Below, piece after piece: positions 56,046-64,000 of a stretch of DNA of 64,000 nt (position 1 is the stretch's first letter; every line of letters starts with the position of its first letter). Position numbers and translations under genes: made by a program. This DNA comes from Lumbricus terrestris (taxonomy: Eukaryota > Annelida > Clitellata > Crassiclitellata > Lumbricidae), in the NCBI GenBank assembly GCA_949752735.1, contig OX457047.1:17141207-17205206 (forward strand), read 5' to 3'. Under the pieces are notes generated by a model, which saw only the letters and a list, made by a program, of their open reading frames with translations, ran no database searches and had not been told where the DNA came from.

Positions 56046-56460
56046 TTGGTTTATTATAACCAAGATGTGGAGAACACGCAACTTCTCAATAAGAACCATG
56101 GTGATCATCGAGGCTATACGAAGCTCTTGTTGAGCCAGTGCTATTGTAGGCTACGGATCGGAATGCTGGTGCTTACGAAAAGAAGAAGAATGGAGAAGAA
56201 AGATCACTGGTAGGAACGATAAAATAAAGGCAAAGAAAATTGATCAGAGGAGATTCTTTGCTAAGAATTATAGCCGTCGAGAGGAAATGTAGGAGAGAAA
56301 AGAGCCAGAGGAAGACCGATACATACAGGTCATGCTGGACTGGATGATGGAAGACTGTTACCAAAACACTTAAGGACAAGGCACAACAGAGGATGGAGTG
56401 GCAACATTTTGCATTCGAACCTGCCTGCATGAGCAGAGAGCCTAATGAAGAAGAGTGTTT
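55856..56460 (+). pseudogene. decayed non-LTR retrotransposon C-terminus with GCA expansion
   Basis: T-R-F-L-Y-L-G-G-L-T-D-E-N-G then E/D-V-K-R-R-I-G-L-A matches the common F-K-Y-L-G-S ... I-K-R-R-I-G-L-A block after the RT domain of some non-LTR elements. Next come Y-G-S-E-C-W-C-L-R-K and, much later, frameshifted text. At 56001-56043 a (CAG)n run encodes alanines just after I-G-L-A. A different LINE type from the CR1/L2 copies. Confidence 0.72.
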
Positions 56461-56474
56461 AACGTCCTCTTGTG

Positions 56475-56622
56475 TCAGAGTGAGACTTGTGGGTGTTAGG
56501 AGTGCTTCAACCCCTCAGTCTTTCTTAGAGACACATAGCCTATAGTAAAGTATGTTTTCACACCCCAATTCCGAGTGGATCATGGTCCAACCCCAGTTAT
56601 TTTTCCACAATTCTCACACTGC
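56475..56622. mobile_element. MITE copy related to 24027-24171, inverted
   Basis: Contains CCTCAGTCTTTCTTAGAG, AGTATGTTTTCACACCCCAA and GTTATTTTTCCACAATTCTC, the reverse complement of the other copy. No clear 8-bp duplication. Confidence 0.75.
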
Positions 56623-56629
56623 GTGTAGG

Positions 56630-57389
56630 CCTATGGCGTTCTAACGTGAACAAAAGGCTGAGCCATAAAGCCATGTTGTTAGCATTATATGCATAACTAC
56701 ATAGTAGTCTCGTATTAACAAAGAAATCATGTATACAGACCTTCATCGACTCGTCGCCTGATTATCTTTAACGGTAAATTAAGCGCGCATGCGTGTGGCT
56801 ATATAACGTTGAGATGGAGTTTGCTTGGTCTATTATTATTATAGGCCTATAGGCCTACGATGGAGGTTCGTGGAACAATTAACCTGTCTATAGTACTTAT
56901 TTATGACTCCTAAATGTCTAAAAACAGCAGTAAATAATACGACTTGTACAAGTCTAAAGTGTAATCTTGCAGTAGAGCGAAACATGTTTATCTATAGCTG
57001 AACTGAACCTAAAGGCATAGACCTAGGCTTACTCTTGCTCAAACATAATTATAGCCTATCAGATCAAAACGGCAGCGCCGTTCATTATCGGGAGCTCGTC
57101 ATACAACCGGGGATGACCTTCCTGTTACACTCCGATCATTGTCCAGGGGTCACTCCACTCTGTTCCTAAAGAATCTCAAAATGTCCTATTTAGCCGTGGT
57201 TGGACCGGGAGCGCTTCTGAGTAGCCTACCTTGAAGAGTCGCTATATAAAATATCATAAATAGATAAACAAATCGCTTTATTGCAACCCAGACATAACAG
57301 CAACATAATTCATAGAACAGCATTGTAAAAATAGGCTTGGGAATTGGTGTGTAAATTCAATATAGACCTACCTCTCAGAAACGTGCTCT
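56630..57389. other. intergenic; LINE 3'-end scrap
   Basis: 57150-57262 carries GGGAGCGCTTCTGAGTAG and GCTATATAAAATATCATAAA. 56840-56862 holds paired TAGGCCTA palindromes. Otherwise nothing clear. Confidence 0.6.
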
Positions 57390-58215
57390 TGTCTTTCCTT
57401 CACTCAAAAAGCCTAACCTTGATACTAACCTCTGTCAAAACTACCGACCTATCTCCAATCTATCGTTCTTATCCAAGACTCTCGAGCGCCTAGTTTCCCT
57501 CCAGCTCCTCCCCTATCTTGAACAGTCTGGTCTTCTTCCTCCAAATCAATCTGGTTTTAGGGCTCATCACTCAACGGAAACTGCTCTTCTCTCTCTTCTC
57601 TCTGAAATCTATTCTGCTGTCGACAGGTCTGAACTCTCACTCCTTGCTCTTTATGATGTTTCTGCAGCTTTTGATATGGTTGACCACAACATTCTTCTCC
57701 AGCGTCTTGAGACTTCCTATGGATTACAGGGACTGCCCCTCTGCTGGTTCCGTTCATATTAATTTTGTCTGACCGTACCCACATGATTATCTCGGGTGAA
57801 TCCAGAACCAAATGGATTCATGTTAAGCTGGGAGTTCCCCAAGGCTCTGTCTTGGGTCCTCTGCTCTTTATTCTATATACGGCCGACATCCCCTCTCTTT
57901 TCCCACTCTCTGGAACAGCCGGTCATCTCTTTGCAGATGATGTGCAAGCATATGTCCATGGGTCTCCTTCATCCCAGCTACTTTTAGTTGAACGCATCCA
58001 GTCTCTCTCACATTCCCTACACTCCTGGATGTCATCAAATCGTCTCTCTCTTAATGCCTCCAAAACACAGTTTATTTGGTTCGGCACACCTCAGCAGCTT
58101 TTGAAAATTGATTTTGTTCTCCTCTCTGAACTATTTCCTCACTATACCTTTTCCTCAACTGTTCGTGATCTGGGTGTTACTCTAGATAGTTCCCTTTCAT
58201 TTAAAGACCATATAT
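57390..58215 (+). pseudogene. LINE family A, 5' segment (RT domain), before the nested insertion
   Basis: Encodes N-Y-R-P-I-S-N-L-S-F-L-S-K, Q-S-G-F-R-A-H-H-S-T-E-T-A-L, A-F-D-M-V-D-H (frame broken near 57740), then [12 protein letters not shown] and F-A-D-D. Its 3' continuation is at 59475-60125. Confidence 0.88.
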
Positions 58216-59474
58216 CTGCTGTTGACCTGCAGGGGCATGTATCACTCCTTGCTTTATTTGACGTGAGTGTGGCCTTTGACACCGTCGACCATGGCATTCT
58301 TTTAGAGCGCCTTGAAACGTCGTTTGGTGTCATTGGCCGCCCACTGCTGTGGTTGCAGGCTTTTCTTTCTGAGCGCAGCCAGTCTGTGGTTTTTGGTTCC
58401 ACCCGGTCTGACTGGTCCAGAGTTTATTTTGGTCTTCCTCAGGGTTCCATTTTAGGGCCTTTGCTTTACATTTTATATACAGCTGACCTAAATAAGATTC
58501 TGTCTTCTGTGGGGGTTGCTGCACATCAATATGCTGATGACACACAGGCATATGTCCAGGGTCCAGCTTTAGAGGTTATCTCACTTGTGGAAAAAATACT
58601 TATGACGTCGGAAACGATTGGTGCCTGGATGTCATCCAATCGCCTCAGGTTAAATCCTGGTAAAACACAATTTATTTGGGTTGGAAGTCGTGTGCAAGTT
58701 TCTAAAATTGATATGCAAAATCTGCAACATTGCTTTCCTGGCATGACTTTTTCTACCACTGTGCGTGATTTGGGTGTGACCTTGGACCAAGAATTGACCC
58801 TTTCTGATCACGTGAGGAATGTTTGTCGCACTTGCTTCTACCATCTTCGTCAAATTCGCTCGGTACGTCGCTCACTTACAACCAAAGCTGCCACTACTCT
58901 GATGCATGCATTTATATGCACGAGAGTTGACTATGGTAGTGCCATCTATATGCGGGCTTAACACTTTCACGCATTAATAAGTTGCAATCTGTCCTTAATG
59001 CTGCGGCCCGCCTGATTGGCGGCATACCAAAGTTTGGGCATATATCAAGTTTTATACGGGAAGAACTGCACTGGTTGCCAATGCAAAAACGTATTGAGTT
59101 TAAGATTTTAATGTTCATGCGCAATTGCCTAGCAGGCCAAGCTCCGATCTATCTTATGGAACTCTGTGTACCTGTGCTGTCCATCCCAGGCCGTAGATTC
59201 CTTCGCTCTGCTACGCATGGTGACCTGGTTGTCCCTAGGGCTCGATCTTCCACAGTGCTACATAGAAGCTTTGCTATGGTTGGTCCGTCTTTCTGGAATA
59301 AGTTACCTATTAGTCTTCGCAATGAACTTCTTTGTATTTCTTTGCCCCTTTTCCGCAAGCGTTTGAAAACCATTCTCTTTGATTGTGGTTAGGTGTCAGG
59401 TCGGGAGCGCCTCTGAGGAGTTCTCTTGTAGTGGCGCTATATAAATGTACGATTACAATTACAATTACAATCTA
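58216..59474 (+). pseudogene. LINE family B (CR1/L2-type) inserted inside family A
   Basis: It is 5'-truncated, starting in the RT palm with A-F-D-T-V-D-H, then L-P-Q-G-S-I-L-G-P and Y-A-D-D. It continues to about 58961, with a frame break there, and on through E-E-L-H-W-L-P-M and W-N-K-L-P-I-S-L to the C-terminus at 59392. The 3' end is GGCGCTATATAAATGTACG with an (ATTACA)n tail. The 398-codon frame at 57765-58961 fuses A and B. Confidence 0.88.
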
Positions 59475-60125
59475 ATCTTACACGATCCTCATATTTTCAT
59501 TTAAGGCGTCTAAGGGCAGTTCGGCGTTCTGTTTCGCTTTCTGTTTTTACCACTTTGGTCCATGCTTTCATTTGCTCCAGAATTGACTACTGTAATTCTC
59601 TTCTAATTGGTCTTCCCAAGGTTCGACTCTCACCTTTGCAGTCGGTCCTTAATGCGGCCGCCAGATTAATTGCACGCCTTCCACGCTACTCTCATATCTC
59701 TACTTTCATGTTTGAGCAGCTCCATTGGCTTCCTCTAACTGCGCGCATTAAGTTCAAAATTCTCATTTTGGTCTCTAAAGCACAACGGGGTCTTGCTCCA
59801 AAATATCTAACCAATGGAATTCGCAGGCCAGTTTCAGCCTCCTCACATCGTCCACTCCGCTCTTTAAACAGATTTGAACTTCTAGTACCTCCTACTAGAA
59901 CGGCTATGGCTCAGTCCCGTTCCTTTACATCAATTGGCCCCTCTCTTTGGAATACGCTCTCTCCTTCTATTCGATCTCAACTTCTGACAGGTAATCCCTC
60001 CTCCTCATTTTCTTTTCTTAAAACCTATTTTTTTTCTCGTGGCCTTGCGCACTGGGAGCGCCTCTGAACGGTTCACCCTAGTAGAGGCGCTTTATAAATG
60101 TTTTTATACAATACAATACAATACT
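59475..60125 (+). pseudogene. LINE family A, 3' segment, after the nested insertion
   Basis: It resumes at [15 protein letters not shown] and runs through E-Q-L-H-W-L-P-L-T-A to the stop at 60067, then GAGGCGCTTTATAAATG and (ATACA)n. The 170-residue frame is closely like 14200-14700. Confidence 0.88.
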
Positions 60126-60587
60126 TCGCGATTTATAGGCCAATTAGTCTATACTGAAGAGAACGCCTAGATAAAGAAGTTCCAAATTCAATGGTTTTAA
60201 TCGACGACTGGTTAAACTCCCAAATCCCTCAGAATCCTCCTCCTATACTTAATACTCGTGAGAAGAGCTGCGATAGTCTGGTGCAGCATCTGACAGCTTC
60301 AGAGAATTTTGTATTCCAACCAGCCTATAATGAGTATAATCGATGGTCGCTAGGCTCATCGGCCAGTGGAGATCTTTTGGTGACTAGCTGCTGGTCATGA
60401 TCGAGCGCCCACAGGAGTGGCAAAACACAATCATTGGTCACTCTTAAATATTTCTTGGCAAGAGCTTGAAAAATGCAAAACATTAAATTTAAAAACATGA
60501 ATATTTTATAGAGGTCTTTAAAATGTAAATTTCTTCGTTTCACTCTGTGTGTGTCAATGGTATCGTGGGGCGCGGTGATGTACTATA

Positions 60588-60860
60588 GTAATAGTAATAG
60601 TAATAGTAATTGAACATTTATATAGCGCCGCTCACAGATTCAGTGGCGCTCCCGACCCAAGCTATAGTGCTCACCGCTAACAAATAGTATAGTTTTCAGA
60701 CGTTTACGGAACAGGGGAAGAGAAAGGCCAAGAAGCTCAGAACGAAGCTTGTGAGGAAGGCGGTTCCAACAAGTAGGACCAAGATATGCGAAGCTTCTGG
60801 ACTGGGCCGTAGCTCCACGCATGCGCGGGACAACTAGAAGGCCATTGTATATATAGTGGA
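60588..60860 (-). pseudogene. LINE 3' end inserted in the SINE, minus strand
   Basis: The minus frame (to 60640) has L-V-V-P-R-M-R-G-A, L-G-P-T-C-W-N-R-L-P-H-K and L-F-R-K-R-L-K-T-I-L-F. Its 3' end TCACAGATTCAGTGGCG (plus sense) is followed on the left by a (TAGTAA)n tail at 60585-60610. Confidence 0.8.
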
Positions 60861-60929
60861 TATGTTCGTTGCCTTGCAGGCTGCAACCGGAGGATTGCAG
60901 GTTCGAATCCACCTCAATCCGCTTCGTTG

Positions 60930-61214
60930 CAAGACCGTAGCCAGGATTTTGTTTCGTGGGGTGTTTTCCCAGACTTTAAGCAAGCCGACAAGCAACAAAA
61001 TCATTAACTGACTAAGTGGTTTGGAGTAACGTCGTGATCTCTCTTAGCGGTGTTGCATGATCTGATCTACTGTAAAATATCACATAAATAAGAGTCTCAA
61101 AATGCAATCCCCTTAGTTCTTACATCGTGTGCTAGTAAACGCATCATTTAATTTTTAAATATTGTCATTCCGGGGGTGTTTAAAAACCCAAAACACCCCC
61201 TAGCTACGGCCTTG
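60930..61214. mobile_element. hAT-like MITE in the SINE, 285 bp
   Basis: Ends CAAGACCGTAGCCAGG and CCTAGCTACGGCCTTG match at 14 of 16 inverted. Flanks CTTCGTTG and CCTCGTAG match at 6 of 8. GTGGGGTGTTTT / AAAACACCCC extend the terminal pairing. Confidence 0.75.
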
Positions 61215-61365
61215 CCTCGTAGGGACCTTGGGCAAGTCCTTCACTCGTACATGTAATTGCAAAGCGCTTCTGTGTGCGTGCAACTCAAATTCAGTGTCCG
61301 CGCTGTAGTCGGGAGCACTTCCGAGTAGAATCTTGGAGGGGCGCTATTGCAAGTGCACATACACG

Positions 61366-62755
61366 GGCTACATCATTTCTGCTTCATTGCGTTAAAGACC
61401 AAAAAGTACCAGTTGACAAAATTTATGTTTGCCAATCGTAGATTTTAAATATTCTTTTCCAGGTTTCAGCCCCCCCCCCACCCCCCCCATAACAATTATT
61501 GTATCGCTCTGCGCTGCAGGATGAGATCTCAAACAATCGACGAATGTGTCTTACTGCCTAGATTAAGCTTAGATTAAACCTAGACTAAGCAAGCCTATTT
61601 GGACTAAGTCTGACTAACACTAGACGACCCTTATCTACAGGGCTTCAATTATAGCGCGGCGATATTTTTAACCCAGCGGTTTTACCACAAAGCTGGCCCA
61701 AGGTTTCCGTATACGTTTTTGACGTATTCGATATTAAGACGGTCCGACAATCGGAACACACGTGATTCTCAACAGTAAATTAATCGACTTTGTACCTCTT
61801 CGCTCGTTCGTTCGTTCGTTCCTCGTATCAGTCATCAAGTGTCTTGGTGGCTACTTCTAATCTTCAATAATAATATACGCTGTTCATGTGACATACGCCT
61901 ATAGCTTCTGCAGGTCCAGTGCAGGACTACAGTTGGCGTTAGTTAGGCGTTCTCGTAAGCGGTCTGCTGGTCTATATAGAGATCAGAGGAGACCACTGCA
62001 GGAGACCTTGCGTGGTCGTCAACTGTCCTCAGAGGGTCTCGAGACTGGACCAACAGAACTCTGGTCTGCGGAAAATATAGGCTAAACTTCACTTGGTATG
62101 ACTTCACTGAACCAATCAATGCGGAGAGTTTTCATAAACTAAGCTATTGAGCCGCATGGTTTACAGACATCATGGATAATATAGGTAAGGCGCATCATCA
62201 TTATCGTCATCGTCGTCGTCGTCGGCATCATCATCGTCATCGTCGTCGTCATCATAATCATCAGCATCAGCATCAGCATCAGCAGCAAGCCATCAGCATA
62301 ATCATCATCATCATCGTCGCCATCTAGTTCCTTTGTGATTTTTCAAACATGAATAGCCACACACGTTGCATGCATGCATGCATACATCATCAGTAGGTCT
62401 ATCACCGTCGTCGTCGTCATTTTTCAGTTGAACTTAAAGACACAAGTCCAAACTGTATGAAGCCATTGATTTCAAAAGAGAAAGTGTGCTTATAGAATAA
62501 TGGCTGAATCGCTTCACCGATATCCCCGCTACTATCACGCACCGGAATACGATTGAAATGAGACAGTGCATGCAGGGCTATTATGTAAAGTTTTCTTTGG
62601 TCCTCAAAACTTCTCGTCAGACCTTGTGATCAGTTTTATGATGCATTAATTTTGGTAACCGCATACTACCCTATGGCCTAACAGTAGTCACGGTCCTTGG
62701 CGCTATATTATGAGCTATGCATTTTTATTAATTATGATGAGTCGGAATAACGAGG
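61366..62755. other. intergenic; simple repeats only
   Basis: 61468-61488 is a C-rich run, 61800-61823 (GTTC)n, and 62190-62310 a (CAT/CGT)n tract. The 65-codon frame at 61888-62085 is not recognised. Confidence 0.6.
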
Positions 62756-62926
62756 ATCGTAATCGTAATCGTAAACTCGAAATTTCTAAGGCGTTACTCG
62801 AAAGTCAAGCGCGGTCACCAGCTTATTCACGAGCGCTGCGTTGAGTCAAAACGGTTGTCCGCAAGAAAAGTCCATGGTGGTCCGGATCGAGTTACCGTAG
62901 GATCAGAGGGGCGGAACCGCTACTAA
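62756..62926 (-). repeat. dispersed SINE-like repeat (TAGCTGTTCCGCCCC family), copy 3
   Basis: The reverse complement reads GTAGCGGTTCCGCCCCTCTG, GATCCTACGGTAACTCGATC, ACGCAGCGCTCGTGAATAAG, and ends in a (GATTAC)n tail at the left. Confidence 0.78.
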
Positions 62927-63169
62927 GGCGGGTGTTGTCTGGGTGGGGAATTGAACGTTGGAGTATCAGATGAGACAGGGTATACGAGTTATGGAAAAGG
63001 AGAGGATTGATCAGACGGAGAGCGTGTAGGCTACGTTCTTCTGACGAACATCTTAAGATCGGGTCCTACAGCGTTCGGCGGTTCGGTTCATTTGACAGAT
63101 TCCCGAATGCATTCATGTCTTTGCATTATTTTGTGCGTTTTAATATTGTACATTGCATTGCATTGCATT

Positions 63170-63570
63170 GGCTGACTGCGCCTCAGTGGATATCTTCGCT
63201 TTATGTTCTAGCTCCTCCTCGTTCGCTCTATAGATATAGACTGCGGTGCTCCATTTTATTTGTGTGACTTTGTCGCTCATGGTTTCTCACGTTGAAGAGC
63301 ATCGGGTGCTTTTCCTCTCTGTGCGATGTGAAAGGTCATCTCCTTGTTCCACGTGCACGCATGGCTATCAGAGAGTGTCGTGCTTTTTAAATTGGAATGA
63401 TCTACCATCTGGAATGACCTCCCGCTTGAACTATACGCGCTTTGCCTCAGATCCACCCGACAGGGTTTTGCAAGTCGATCAAGTGTTTGTCTTTCGTCGT
63501 GACTGTATTGGAGCGCTCCTTGGTGGGTTATTGAATTAGCGCTACATAAATGTCCTGAAGATATGAACAA
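63170..63570 (+). pseudogene. LINE 3' end remnant
   Basis: Contains text like L-L-V-P-R-A-R-M-A-I (63337-63370), W-N-D-L-P-S-G (63402-63420) and GGAGCGCTCCTTGGTGGG with GCGCTACATAAATGTC. Heavily decayed. Confidence 0.6.
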
Positions 63571-63924
63571 GTCTAAAGAGTCGGAAGAAACGAAGAATAA
63601 CACCCTTCTCATTCACTATCTTGTTTCGGCAGCATGGTCTGCGCCAGCTGCTGCACATGCACATGATGCACTATCAAGAGTGACGTTGTCAAAAGGCTCC
63701 GTATAACTTTATTTAGGCAAGGCAAGAGATGCAGCTTTCTACGGCTTCACTCGAGGATTTACAGTAAGGCCCACAGCTCACTAAATAACAGAGGTGTAAA
63801 TGCGCAGGTTTCTATATTAAGCCGGTAGGTCTACAGCCCTACATGTAGCAACCATATAATTATGACCTCAAGCCTGTTTCTTTTTCAATGAATTTATCTT
63901 GCAAGCCTGAGATCAAGTCGCGGC

Positions 63925-64000
63925 ATGTCAATTTACATATACATCCTGTTTTACTCTTGACTTGCCTGATGACCTGCCAAAATAATATTTTAATTTTTAA
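63925..64000. repeat. partial repeat cut by the window end
   Basis: CTGTTTTACTCTTGACTTGC and GATGACCTGCCAAAATA match the interior of the element at 2094-2285. Confidence 0.55.

Larger units (their letters stand above)
60567..61365 (+). repeat. tRNA-derived SINE split by two later insertions
   Basis: Head TGGGGCGCGGTGATGTAC at 60567. LINE fragment 60588-60860. Then GTTCGTTGCCTTGCAGGCTG and the B box GGTTCGAATCC at 60901-60910. MITE 60930-61214. Then GGGACCTTGGGCAAGTCCTT and GGGAGCACTTCCGAGTAG to GGGGCGCTATTGCAAGTGC. Confidence 0.82.

Overview
This is animal genomic DNA: split genes with GT-AG introns, AT-rich spacers, and very many retrotransposon and DNA-transposon fragments. The palindrome TAGGCCTA and shorter AGGCCT forms recur throughout. 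Together with the mix of CR1/L2-like LINEs, tRNA-derived SINEs, hAT- and mariner-like elements, this suggests a marine invertebrate, perhaps an echinoderm or other non-vertebrate deuterostome. The taxonomic guess is inference and is weak.

Three protein-coding genes can be rebuilt exon by exon, with phases and lengths that close exactly. Two are tandem flavin-containing monooxygenase (FMO) genes on the + strand: FMO-A (5338-20726, 531 codons) and FMO-B (35768-41957, 532 codons). They have four coding exons each and identical intron positions, so they are a tandem duplication whose introns were later filled by different mobile elements. The third, on the - strand (51772-45251), is a seven-exon gene for the Golgi-lumen EF-hand protein Cab45 (SDF4), with an unusually long N-terminal region.

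Region by region: 1-5.3 kb holds repeats and a LINE 3' remnant. 5.3-20.7 kb is FMO-A, whose first intron carries a gag-like retroelement with other elements nested inside it. 20.8-35.7 kb is intergenic, with a three-copy tandem repeat, large microsatellites, three mariner-type elements and several hAT-like MITEs. 35.7-42.0 kb is FMO-B. 42-45.2 kb is repeat-rich spacer. 45.2-51.8 kb is SDF4. 51.8-64 kb is intergenic, with a palindromic-ended element, SINEs, a LINE nested inside a LINE, and more MITEs.

The FMOs are predicted ER-membrane FAD/NADPH enzymes that oxygenate soft nucleophiles; SDF4 binds Ca2+ in the secretory pathway. Nothing in the sequence ties them functionally. No rRNA, stand-alone tRNA or CRISPR array was seen. 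The most unusual material is in the mobile elements: a MULE-like element with TTTGCGCGC arrays at both ends, two TA-flanked elements ending in GGGGCAAAACGCCC-type inverted repeats, a long hairpin followed by a flipped copy of its own tip, a double-reverse-transcriptase ORF made by nesting, and about a dozen short elements with 8-bp target duplications.
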